A stretch of DNA of 64,000 nucleotides from Candidatus Saccharimonadota bacterium (GTDB lineage Bacteria; Patescibacteriota; Saccharimonadia; Saccharimonadales; UBA10212): assembly GCA_016176605.1 (NCBI GenBank), contig JACOWW010000002.1, positions 64,846 through 128,845 on the forward strand. Direction: 5' to 3'. The notes under the pieces are model-generated. The model worked only from the letters and a program-made list of their open reading frames with translations. It was not told the DNA's origin and ran no database searches. Shown one piece after another: positions 44,079 through 53,270 of the stretch; position 1 is the first letter of the stretch; each line of letters begins with the position of its first letter. A program made the position numbers and the translations under genes.

Positions 44079-44473
44079 CTAGGTTGTTTAGGTTCGATAC
44101 TGTTTCAGTTTCAATCAATGCCAAGCCGGAAAGGGTTTGGGAATTTGTAGCTGACCTCAATAACTGGAAGCAGTTTAGTGATTTTGGGAAAAACCTAGAA
44201 AAAATTAACGAAAACGAATGGGTCACTCATACATCTCAAGGGGACATTAAAGTAATTCCGAAGTTTGATAAAGGACACTTACTGCTTGACCAAATATGTA
44301 TTATCCCCAGCGGCGAGGAGCAATTTATTCCATACCGTGTCGTACCAAACGGCGAGGGCAGTGAACTTATTATGACCAATCAGCAAACAGCCACCGTTAG
44401 CAACAAAGATTACGCCGAGCAGCTTAAATGGGTGAAGGATGAGTTGAATAACATCAAGAAGATTATGGAATAA
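44075..44473 (+). CDS. SRPBCC-like protein
   Basis: FDTVSVSINAKPERVWEFVADLNNWKQFSDFG. Confidence 0.6.
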   Translation: MTRLFRFDTVSVSINAKPERVWEFVADLNNWKQFSDFGKNLEKINENEWVTHTSQGDIKVIPKFDKGHLLLDQICIIPSGEEQFIPYRVVPNGEGSELIMTNQQTATVSNKDYAEQLKWVKDELNNIKKIME

Positions 44474-44475
44474 AA

Positions 44476-45153
44476 ATGAGCAACCAAACAGAAAAGAAAA
44501 TCACGAAAATTGCGTGGTCACTTATAAATAAGGGCGCACTTTCGGTTTTCCTCTATGGCTCGCGGGTAATTGGTGACGCGTTGGCAAACAGCGATTGGGA
44601 ATTGGGCGTAATTTTTGAAGATACCAAGTATGTGCAACGATCCAAGCTGGCAGCATTGGCGCCGGAGGGCATATCAATTTATCCGTTCAAACTCAGTGAT
44701 ATCACGAACGCTGACCCAGAAACCCCCTTCATAAAATCGGTCTGGATGAACGAAATTATCAGGACAGCTAAGACGATTGCTGGACAAGATATCGTATCAA
44801 CGATACCAGCTCCAGAAATCACCAAAGAAGACCTAGCTAAGGACATTGCATTTCATAAAGCACGAGCCCTGGATGCGATGCTAGCCAAAAGACATGAACA
44901 CGAAGAGCTGGCAAAGAATCTGTTCGTGAAGTCATGTCTATTCGGCCTGCGCGATCTGATATTGCAAAAAGGCGGTGATTTTCCAACTAGCTATAAAGAG
45001 ATTTCTGAGAACGCAGAAAAATATTTACCCGAAGAGTATAAGAAACTTTCGAGTCTGGCCCTTTCTGTGCGTAATGGAGAGGCAGAACTTACACTCGATC
45101 TTACCTTTAAGAATATTGGTCTATTTACTGAGGTAATAGAATTTGAAAGTTAA
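44476..45153 (+). CDS. Nucleotidyltransferase-like protein
   Basis: VFLYGSRVIGDALANSDWELGVIFED. Confidence 0.65.
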   Translation: MSNQTEKKITKIAWSLINKGALSVFLYGSRVIGDALANSDWELGVIFEDTKYVQRSKLAALAPEGISIYPFKLSDITNADPETPFIKSVWMNEIIRTAKTIAGQDIVSTIPAPEITKEDLAKDIAFHKARALDAMLAKRHEHEELAKNLFVKSCLFGLRDLILQKGGDFPTSYKEISENAEKYLPEEYKKLSSLALSVRNGEAELTLDLTFKNIGLFTEVIEFES

Positions 45154-45364
45154 TGTTCGGGTAAAGCCTGGAAGTAAAAAGGGACCCTTGGTTGAGTCAG
45201 CCGAAAACAGAAAGCTGGTTGTTTATGTGCGCGAGGCGGCGGTGGACGGTAAAGCCAATGAGGCGGTCATAAAAATTTTGGCCGACCATTTCGATGTAGC
45301 CAAAACGCGCATTAAAATTATTCGCGGTTTTTCAAGCAAGACAAAAACGATTGAGATAAACTAA
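45143..45364 (+). CDS. DUF167 family (YggU) protein
   Basis: VRVKPGSKKGPLVE...AVDGKANEAVIKILADHF. Confidence 0.88.
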   Translation: MKVNVRVKPGSKKGPLVESAENRKLVVYVREAAVDGKANEAVIKILADHFDVAKTRIKIIRGFSSKTKTIEIN

Positions 45365-45428
45365 AATTTGCCCCAGTAAAAACCATGCAGTATAATTAAA
45401 TGATTTAATTGTCTAGGGTAAACTAACC

Positions 45429-46577
45429 ATGAGCGAAACCGCAGCTGAACAAGATCGCCAAAAAGACCGCTTAGTTCAGGGTCTCATACTACAGGGCTAC
45501 GCCAAGGAGCTTTTAATATCTGATTCAGAAAATACGGACGGGTTGATCGTCACGGACGCAAGAATGGTCGGGAAAATAGCTTGGGACCATGATATCCAAG
45601 AACCTCGCTTCGTTACCAACGGCTTTAATCGCTTGACAGATCATTTTTATAATTTTCACCGGCAAGGAGTGGAAGAGCTTTGTCCATGCCCGCTCCAAGG
45701 CCGGTACCAAGAGGGTAGTTTAGCAGAGTTTACACCCGATTCGCTCGTTGAAGTCGTCGAGAGGTTAAAGGCTGATCCAGATGCGCTGGGAAGATATGGC
45801 ATATTTGCTACTGGTGCTCAAAATGTGATTAAGATTGCTGAGCTGCTGGACTACGTAACAGATTTTGAGCGCCGCCGGCGGGAGTATAATGAACGCGAAA
45901 AAATTCGCGGCGAATGCAGTTTGCTGGAAAACGATTCCGACAAAATAGAAATTATTCAAGAAAAAGCCAAGGGACATTTTGACCCGGGCTTACTTATCAG
46001 GGAGTTACAAGGCATTGGGTCGACTAAAAGAGGCGAAGACGGCGAAAATCCTGATGCGCAGGTGAGGGAGATGACGCCTGACGAGGTTCATGAACTGGGT
46101 AATATCCTAAGGATCCATCCCGGCTATCGTGAAACATATGCGCAACGGATAAGAAATCATCAAATTAAAATGTTCGCGGCGTATTCAGATAATCGACCAG
46201 TTGCTGTGGGCACTATAACGTACGAAGGTCCTTTAGAAACGACTGAAGATCAGGATAAAATCACCGAAACTGACGTTATCCGCCTGCTGGGCAAAGGGCC
46301 GTGGGCTCACAATATGTGGACTTGCGAAGGTTACAGGGGCAGAGGCTTGGCACCGTGCGTTATGCTGGCGCGTATAGAGGAAATCAGGCAACGCGGCGGT
46401 GTTCGTATAGCAATGTGCGTGAAACCTGATAATCAAGCCTCAATAAAAGCCAATAGCCGGCTTGGTTTTAAGCCCTATCTCTTAAATGGCAAGCCTTTTG
46501 TTTTTCTGGCTCATCCAGAAGGCGACGAGCCAAGTGAAACCATATTAATGGTGAAAAATCTCACGTGTGGAGAGTAA
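45429..46577 (+). CDS. GNAT-domain protein
   Basis: MFAAYSDNRPVAVGTITYEG...CEGYRGRGLAPCVMLARIEEIRQRGGVRIAMCVKPDNQASIKANSRLGFKP. Confidence 0.75.
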   Translation: MSETAAEQDRQKDRLVQGLILQGYAKELLISDSENTDGLIVTDARMVGKIAWDHDIQEPRFVTNGFNRLTDHFYNFHRQGVEELCPCPLQGRYQEGSLAEFTPDSLVEVVERLKADPDALGRYGIFATGAQNVIKIAELLDYVTDFERRRREYNEREKIRGECSLLENDSDKIEIIQEKAKGHFDPGLLIRELQGIGSTKRGEDGENPDAQVREMTPDEVHELGNILRIHPGYRETYAQRIRNHQIKMFAAYSDNRPVAVGTITYEGPLETTEDQDKITETDVIRLLGKGPWAHNMWTCEGYRGRGLAPCVMLARIEEIRQRGGVRIAMCVKPDNQASIKANSRLGFKPYLLNGKPFVFLAHPEGDEPSETILMVKNLTCGE

Positions 46578-46824
46578 AATAGAAGCAAAGATGGAAGACC
46601 CGTATAGATGCAGAGAAAGTTGCGGTCCGTCCTACGTTAGTGACGGCTGGGGCTGGGTTGAAAATGGCTTCGGACAAGAATTGCTTGTGAAATTGCCGCT
46701 ATCACCCGAAGAACCCGAAGCGCCGAACGAACATTTGGTTAATACATATGCTCGAGCTGAACGGCAATATCGGTCGCGTTGGCGCGAAGTGGCAAGCAGA
46801 TTAATACTCGCAATAAAAGAATGA
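46567..46824 (+). CDS. Hypothetical protein
   Basis: Overlapping coding context. Confidence 0.4.
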   Translation: MESKIEAKMEDPYRCRESCGPSYVSDGWGWVENGFGQELLVKLPLSPEEPEAPNEHLVNTYARAERQYRSRWREVASRLILAIKE

Positions 46825-47501
46825 AACTTTTACTTACATCAAACGGTCTGTCGAATGATTCAATTGCACAAGCATTTGCAGAACTTATAGATAAGAAACC
46901 AGAAAAAGCAAAAGTTGCATTTATTCCCACGGCGGCCAATCCTGAACGAAACAACAAAAAATGGTTAATTGACGACCTTTATCGGATAAAAAGACTGGGC
47001 TACTTTGTTGATATTGTTGAATTAACGGCATTCAAATCTAGGGAATTGACCAAAATTTTAAAACCAATGGATGCTATCTTTGTGGGTGGCGGCAACACCT
47101 TTTATCTAAGCTATTGGATGCAACAAAGTGGTCTTTTTGATATGTTGCCGAAGTTTTTGAAAACTAAGGTTTATGCCGGTATTAGCGCCGGAAGCATAAT
47201 CGCTGGTACTAGTCTGCTACCATCTAAAGCCATTAAAAATGGCTACATAGATGAGCACTACTATGAAAAAAGTGTTCCGGGTGAAGGATCGGATAAAGCG
47301 CTAAAGCTGGTCAATATCATTTTCCGGCCACACCTAAATTCCGAATTTTCCCCAATGGTGACAGAAGAAAATCTAGCCAAAATTGCCCCAAAACTCGATT
47401 ACCCGATGTATGCACTCGACGATAATTCTGCCCTTAAAATCATTGACGGAAATATTGAAGTTATTTCTGAAGACAACTGGAAGCTGTATGAAAATAACTA
47501 G
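46821..47501 (+). CDS. Peptidase S51 (dipeptidase E-like)
   Basis: AIFVGGGNTFYLSYWMQQSG, YAGISAGSIIAG. Confidence 0.88.
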   Translation: MKLLLTSNGLSNDSIAQAFAELIDKKPEKAKVAFIPTAANPERNNKKWLIDDLYRIKRLGYFVDIVELTAFKSRELTKILKPMDAIFVGGGNTFYLSYWMQQSGLFDMLPKFLKTKVYAGISAGSIIAGTSLLPSKAIKNGYIDEHYYEKSVPGEGSDKALKLVNIIFRPHLNSEFSPMVTEENLAKIAPKLDYPMYALDDNSALKIIDGNIEVISEDNWKLYENN

Positions 47502-48102
47502 ATATACGCAGAGCTGTCTTTTGATTGAAGATGGCGGGAGTAAGATTCTGATTGATCCGAGCGGCGAAGATTCGGCAGTAGATTTTGGTAAGCTGGACGG
47601 CGTTTTATATACTCATGAACACGGCGATCATTTTGATCCGGCGCTTTGCAAAAAGTTCATGGAGCAGGGAATTGCCGTTTATGTCAACGCCAGCACAGCC
47701 AAGCAGATCGAGGGCAAGCCAAACGTAGTTAAAGATGGCCAAGAATTTAGCGCCGGCAGTTTCAAAATCAAAGTAATCGAACTGCCGCATTGCCCGATGC
47801 CCAATGGCAGCGCCGGTCCGCAAAACACAGGATATCTGATTAACCAAAAATTATTCCACCCTGGCGATGGAAAAGAACTGAAAGGCTTACAAGTAAATAA
47901 CCTAGCAGTTCCAATAACCGGGCCGGATATTTCAATGCGTGACGCCTTTGATTTTTTGAAGCAAGTCGACGCTAAAATTGGCATTCCTATTCACTACGAC
48001 AAACTTGGCGCCAATGCAGGCGTCTACGCAGAATTTGCCGAACGCCTGCAGATGCCATTTGAAATTCACGCCCTTCAAAACAACGAAAGTCTAAAAATCT
48101 AA
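47488..48102 (+). CDS. Metallo-beta-lactamase fold hydrolase (UlaG-like)
   Basis: DGVLYTHEHGDHFDPALCKKF. Confidence 0.85.
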   Translation: MKITRYTQSCLLIEDGGSKILIDPSGEDSAVDFGKLDGVLYTHEHGDHFDPALCKKFMEQGIAVYVNASTAKQIEGKPNVVKDGQEFSAGSFKIKVIELPHCPMPNGSAGPQNTGYLINQKLFHPGDGKELKGLQVNNLAVPITGPDISMRDAFDFLKQVDAKIGIPIHYDKLGANAGVYAEFAERLQMPFEIHALQNNESLKI

Positions 48103-48121
48103 ATGTAAAAAGATAAAAGGC

Positions 48122-48150
48122 TTGACAAATCTTTAAAACTTTCTGACAAT
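48122..48150 (+). promoter_or_regulatory. Sigma-70 promoter of pyr operon
   Basis: TTGACA (48122-48127), 17 nt, GACAAT (48145-48150). Confidence 0.75.
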
Positions 48151-48157
48151 AGTGCCA

Positions 48158-48274
48158 ATGTCTGAATCAGAAACCAGACAAAAATGGGAAGAGTTTAAAG
48201 GGCGGCAGCTCGAAGCAATAGCTCCGGTAACGGAGCTATTTTTTTATTCGCTGATCGGAATGGAGGACAAATGA
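48158..48274 (+). CDS. 38-aa pyr operon leader peptide
   Basis: MSESETRQKWEEFKGRQLEAIAPVTELFFYSLIGMEDK*; runs through terminator and overlaps pyrD start (ATGA). Confidence 0.65.
   Translation: MSESETRQKWEEFKGRQLEAIAPVTELFFYSLIGMEDK
48217..48247 (+). terminator. Attenuator terminator of pyr operon
   Basis: AATAGCTCCG gtaa CGGAGCTATT followed by a T-run. Confidence 0.85.
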
Positions 48275-49296
48275 GCGAAGCACTACAGCTGCCGTCGTTA
48301 GATGAGTGCGTATTCTCTGAATTTGAAATTAATTTTCCGTTTGGTCCGTCGGCTGGAACGATTAACGGTACCAATGAAGAACTGTTATTACATAGAGCAT
48401 TGGATTCACTTCGTTCGCCAGCTGATTTGACTAAAACCGGCTCCTTTACATGGAATCACCAAGAAGGTAACGAGGCTAAATACGGCCGCTGCTACTATCA
48501 CAACCCGATTACCGGTGAAACTGGCAACTGTATGGGAATGCCAAATATTGGTTACCGACGAGGGACAGAACTTCACCCACGTTTGCAAAATGTGGCAGAC
48601 CAGCTGGGCAAGCTGCTGATTCCCAGCATTTCGGTTGGTAAAGGAGCTATTGCTGTCGAGGCTTTGCCTAAAATGGCCTACGCTTTTGCCAAAGCCGGCG
48701 CAAAAATAATTGAGATTAACTACAACTGCCCGAATATTATCAGAGAAGATGGCTCACGTGAACCGGTTATGGGTTATGAGCCCGATATACTGTTTGGGGT
48801 ACACGACAAAGTTTTCGAAGAGGTTGGTTCCGAAGCTATTATTGTCATAAATCTGCCACCCTATATTGACCAATATCGGCATTTAATTCCGGCTGTTGTT
48901 AAGGGTCTTCACCAGGCACGGGGCAAAATAGCCGTAAACGTCTCAAATACAATCGGCGACCGACAAGTCTTTACCGAAAGTGGGGAACCAGCACTTGACG
49001 TACCTGGTAATCTAGGTGGTCTCAGCGGTCCAGCAACTGTAGACATGGCCAGAAACCAACTGGACATTTTTCGGCACGCCTTACCAAGGCGCATTGGTAT
49101 TATTAGCTGTAATGGCGTATTTAACGGACAAGAGGTATTTCACCGCGTCCATAATCAAGGGGCTGACCTAACGGCTGGAGCGACCGTATTTTTTGAGAAC
49201 GAAACAAGAGGCTTGAGTTACGGCGAGACAGCTTTCCGGATAGCTAAAGAATACGCCCATGTTCAAAACTCGGTGTTAGAGGAGGTACCTACATAA
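48271..49296 (+). CDS. pyrD: Dihydroorotate dehydrogenase-like protein
   Basis: IIEINYNCPNI, IAVNVSNTIGDR, LGGLSGPATVDMA, followed by pyrB/pyrC. Confidence 0.75.
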   Translation: MSEALQLPSLDECVFSEFEINFPFGPSAGTINGTNEELLLHRALDSLRSPADLTKTGSFTWNHQEGNEAKYGRCYYHNPITGETGNCMGMPNIGYRRGTELHPRLQNVADQLGKLLIPSISVGKGAIAVEALPKMAYAFAKAGAKIIEINYNCPNIIREDGSREPVMGYEPDILFGVHDKVFEEVGSEAIIVINLPPYIDQYRHLIPAVVKGLHQARGKIAVNVSNTIGDRQVFTESGEPALDVPGNLGGLSGPATVDMARNQLDIFRHALPRRIGIISCNGVFNGQEVFHRVHNQGADLTAGATVFFENETRGLSYGETAFRIAKEYAHVQNSVLEEVPT

Positions 49297-49364
49297 TATT
49301 TTCGAATTAGAGCGCAAAGGGGGTGGCGAATAATAAACGTAATTATTAAAGTAAAGGACATCAA

Positions 49365-50462
49365 ATGGCAGTAACACAAGAAACAATGATAGTGGATGTA
49401 GATGGTGAAACAATTGATATATCAGGTGTAATTCAGCCTATAGATGGTGATGCAAGCGGTAAAAATTTACTTTGCATGCAGCAGCTTAACGCTGAAGGTA
49501 TACAACCATACATTGACGAAGCCTACGCTGCCGAGTTAATCATTAAAAATCGCTCGCGAAACGGTATAAACTTATTGCCACATGTTGTTTTAAAAGCCGT
49601 CATGCGGCAGCCATCAACTAGAACTGGCGGAAGTATCACGACAGCCATGAGGAAGCTGGGCGGTACGGCCGAACTTATCAGTGGCATGCACAGCTCTTCG
49701 GAAGCTAAAGGGGAAACGTTAGCTGACTCGTGGGTAGCTTTCGCAACACAGGCCGATATTATAGGTACACGTACAGCAGAAGATTGGGGCCCGGCATTGG
49801 CCGCTCATGCCATTAATGAGGCGGTGGAGTATGGCCAACTTTGGCAACGCGTGCCGGTTATTAATTTAGGTGATGGCCGCAATGAGCATCCCACCCAAGC
49901 TCTTGGAGATTTATTTACTATTCACAAACGCTTTAAAAGATTTGAAGGATTAAGACTTGCCGTGGTTGGTGACCATGAGCGGTATCGTGCTCACCATTCT
50001 TTGATGCTTGGCGCCGCAGCAGTGGGCATGGAAATCATAGTAGTTGAATCGCCTGCCGCGCCCATACCTTCATCGTTAGTGGAATTACTTGGCGCTAATC
50101 TTGTTGCTCGCCATGGGGATTTGGACATAGCTATGGCTGACACTGATGTCTTGTACCTGGGTCGTAACCCTGATGAGTACACGAAAAAAGATGACGAAGA
50201 TGAAGAAATAGTCCGGAGAGAAAAGGCTCGGAGTGAGCAGTTGGCCGCAGACTATGAAGGCTGGATAGTTGATTATGACAGGCTCCAGCGGATGAAGCCT
50301 GGCTCCATTGTCATGCATCCACGGCCGAGGCGTGATGAGCTGAACCCCGATGCTGATAGCGACCCTAGAATGAAAGATGTAGAACAAATGGCCAATATGA
50401 TTCCTATGCGTATGGCTATTATCGCCCGGCATCTTGGCAAATCAATCGTAGAACACGTCTAA
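49365..50462 (+). CDS. pyrB: Aspartate carbamoyltransferase
   Basis: RQPSTRTGGSITTAMRKLGG, LGDGRNEHPTQALGDLFTI, MHPRPRRDEL. Confidence 0.93.
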   Translation: MAVTQETMIVDVDGETIDISGVIQPIDGDASGKNLLCMQQLNAEGIQPYIDEAYAAELIIKNRSRNGINLLPHVVLKAVMRQPSTRTGGSITTAMRKLGGTAELISGMHSSSEAKGETLADSWVAFATQADIIGTRTAEDWGPALAAHAINEAVEYGQLWQRVPVINLGDGRNEHPTQALGDLFTIHKRFKRFEGLRLAVVGDHERYRAHHSLMLGAAAVGMEIIVVESPAAPIPSSLVELLGANLVARHGDLDIAMADTDVLYLGRNPDEYTKKDDEDEEIVRREKARSEQLAADYEGWIVDYDRLQRMKPGSIVMHPRPRRDELNPDADSDPRMKDVEQMANMIPMRMAIIARHLGKSIVEHV

Positions 50463-50477
50463 CACCTCCCATCACCT

Positions 50478-51599
50478 ATGCCGAAGTTGCCTGAAACCAT
50501 AACCATCCCCAGCGCGGTGGACATACACGTCCATTTGCGTGAGCCGAGTACTAATAAAGCTGAAACTATTGAGAGCGGTTCAAAGGCAGCTTTACTGGGA
50601 GGTTTTGCTCTAATTTGCGATATGTCTAATAATCCTGGCCGACCTACATGGACGCTCAGAAGAACTATGGATAAACACAATCGTATTTGGCGGACATCAT
50701 ATATTCCGGTAGCGACTTATGCCGGTTCGCAACCAGAATCAAATAACGAACGGGAACTGCCTAAAATGGCGCCTTTAAGTATAGGTCTTAAGTCTTACTT
50801 GGGAGAAACCACCGGCAACAGCAGAGAATATGCAGCTGCTGACTTTAAAGATATTTGGCAGCTTTGGGATTTGCTAGCCCCAGAAAAACCGATTATGATC
50901 CACCGCGGTAGCGCTGACCTAGATGAAATAATAAGCTTTACGGCTGGCGAACTGGGGCATCGCACCCATATTTGCCATACCAATCATCCAGATGAAGTCG
51001 AGATTGTACACCGAGCGAAGAGGGAAGGTCTACCGGTTACAATCGGCGTGTGTCCGCACCACATTTTTAAGACTTCGCATGATGTTCTGACGGAGGGCGA
51101 ATTCGCCAAAATGCAGCCGCCATTAGCCCACCAGACTGACACCGAAAAATTAATGCACCTGTTAGCAGAGGGGTACATTGATATAGTCGAATCCGACCAC
51201 GCACCGCACACTAAAGCCAAAAAATGGGGAGCAGAGCATACTAGTGGTTCGTGTTACGGTGTGCCGGGGATAGAATTTGTTATACCGCTTCTACTCCGTG
51301 CCGAGAAAAAAGGTCGAATTTCCCGAGAACGGATTGTCAACGCCACGTCCACTATGCCGGCATATATTGTTGGACTTAGTCTTTCACCCTATACAAAGGT
51401 TACTTGGGCAATGGAGGAATTTAGGATTGAGGACGAACAGGAGCAGGTGATATCTGGCTCAGGCTGGACGCCATACTTGGGTATGCTGGCTGTTGGAAAA
51501 GTTCAAAGAGCAACAGTGAAGGACAAAGAACTTATCTGCGATGGCCTAATTGTTGGCGAGAAGCCCCAAATCGTGACTCGCCGCGGTACCATAATCTAG
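50478..51599 (+). CDS. pyrC: Dihydroorotase
   Basis: VDIHVHLREPSTNKAETI, ESDHAPHT. Confidence 0.93.
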   Translation: MPKLPETITIPSAVDIHVHLREPSTNKAETIESGSKAALLGGFALICDMSNNPGRPTWTLRRTMDKHNRIWRTSYIPVATYAGSQPESNNERELPKMAPLSIGLKSYLGETTGNSREYAAADFKDIWQLWDLLAPEKPIMIHRGSADLDEIISFTAGELGHRTHICHTNHPDEVEIVHRAKREGLPVTIGVCPHHIFKTSHDVLTEGEFAKMQPPLAHQTDTEKLMHLLAEGYIDIVESDHAPHTKAKKWGAEHTSGSCYGVPGIEFVIPLLLRAEKKGRISRERIVNATSTMPAYIVGLSLSPYTKVTWAMEEFRIEDEQEQVISGSGWTPYLGMLAVGKVQRATVKDKELICDGLIVGEKPQIVTRRGTII

Positions 51600-53200
51600 A
51601 CAATCATAAATAACTCCGCATTATCAGTGCTCACTAGTCTTTCTGCTACTAATTTCTTAAAATTAGGGATACTGCCGCAGTACTTATAAATTGAATTCGT
51701 GCTGGGTAACTCGCTCGATGTTTCTGCTTCTTTATGTCCCGGTATCATACCGTCATTCTTCCGGGCATATCTTACGCCGGCGCTAATGCATGTTTCCAGA
51801 TTGACCCTTTGCCGATAGGTCCGCCTGCCTTCCTTGAGGAACTGTTCAAAGCCGCCGATTTTCTTTACCATCTTCCATGTAGGACCATCTCTACCGTCTT
51901 TTGTTCTTTGTCTTATTATTTTCCCTGAAACCTCACCATTATTTTCTTCCGCGATTTCATCTATCCATTGTGTCCACTCTTCAAACTCCCAGTGACTGAA
52001 GCGGCCCTTCTTCATTTTTGGACGATCAATTGCGGCATGGAAGCCATACACGCCTTCCTCGAATGAGTTTTCTATGGCGTGCTCTGAAGGTCCCTGATCA
52101 AACAACTGGTGAGCGCGGCGAATAATCCGCGCAGTAATCTCTCTATCATAAGGTTCGAGAATGTCGAGCAGCCATTTGCCGTATCGTATGTAGTCTTTTT
52201 TTCGCCACTCATGATATTTTAAAGGGTTACGATCCAAAGGGTCTAGTTTAACACTCTGATCGAGCAGCAATTCTCCGAGTTTACGGATATTCTTCCTCCA
52301 ATTTTTAGGCACACGTTCTGCCTGCTTCGGAGTTAAGAATTTTCGTGTCTTTGTATCATAGTATGAATTAGGGTCAGGTAGTTTAACGGGAGGTATGGGC
52401 GTCCCAGCCCTCTTAATATCCTCCAGCATCCTTTGCCTAATACCAGGGAAAATATAATCAAAATCTGGACCTACAGCCGCTAACTCAACATCATCTGCCG
52501 ATAAGCTAGAGTTACTTTTTATAATTTCTGATTGGAAGGAAGACAAAACAGCCTCGTTGCGTACGTTGACACCAAGTACAATGTTTAGCTTTCTGTCACG
52601 AATTTTCTGCTCATCTTCATTTTCAGAAAAATGGACTAGTTGTTCCACCAGCTGCCACCTTTTGTATCGGGTTATCTTTTCAGAGGGTGGTATTTCAATA
52701 TCCAGTAGTATTGCTCGATCCCATCGGGATTTATCGCCATTTGATTCTCTTTCCAGCTGCTGGAAGCTCTTATTTTTGAGGATGGCCATAAAGAGTTTAT
52801 CTGGCAATAACCCCTTTGACCTGCTTGCCAGTATCTCGTCTAGGACTTTAACTTCATAGTCTTGTCTTTGGGCGAGATCATCCTCGTAATAACTTTGGAT
52901 TAAAGATTGTAATTCCGCTGTGTTCTCACACTGAGTAGCCCGCATAATTTCTTCAGGAGGGTAGTCTACGTAGCTATTTTTATAGAGTGCTTCTAGGTTG
53001 TCTTCATTTGGCAGGACCCCGCCTGATGCAAGGGCGTAGTCTACCGCAGTTTGGATGCCTGAAATAAAAATGTACTGGTCTTTTTCCCACTGTTTTAGTT
53101 CCTCGGGTGTACGTTTAGAGAGGAGAGAGTTAAATTTTGGTTGTTTCGAAAAAGAGGGCTGTGGCAATTCCACCGTTTGGACCACGGGGTTTTTCTCCAT
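51596..53200 (-). CDS. Hypothetical protein with DNA-binding-like repeats
   Basis: Long ORF; repeated segments around GGVLPNEDNLEAL and GMIPGHKEAETSSELPSTNSIYKYCGSIPNFKKLV. Confidence 0.6.
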   Translation of the reverse strand: MEKNPVVQTVELPQPSFSKQPKFNSLLSKRTPEELKQWEKDQYIFISGIQTAVDYALASGGVLPNEDNLEALYKNSYVDYPPEEIMRATQCENTAELQSLIQSYYEDDLAQRQDYEVKVLDEILASRSKGLLPDKLFMAILKNKSFQQLERESNGDKSRWDRAILLDIEIPPSEKITRYKRWQLVEQLVHFSENEDEQKIRDRKLNIVLGVNVRNEAVLSSFQSEIIKSNSSLSADDVELAAVGPDFDYIFPGIRQRMLEDIKRAGTPIPPVKLPDPNSYYDTKTRKFLTPKQAERVPKNWRKNIRKLGELLLDQSVKLDPLDRNPLKYHEWRKKDYIRYGKWLLDILEPYDREITARIIRRAHQLFDQGPSEHAIENSFEEGVYGFHAAIDRPKMKKGRFSHWEFEEWTQWIDEIAEENNGEVSGKIIRQRTKDGRDGPTWKMVKKIGGFEQFLKEGRRTYRQRVNLETCISAGVRYARKNDGMIPGHKEAETSSELPSTNSIYKYCGSIPNFKKLVAERLVSTDNAELFMIV

Positions 53201-53270
53201 AGCTCCTTACATTATTTACACTTTGATTATAACATAAGTACAACTGTGCCTATTTGCTACAATAAAGCTA

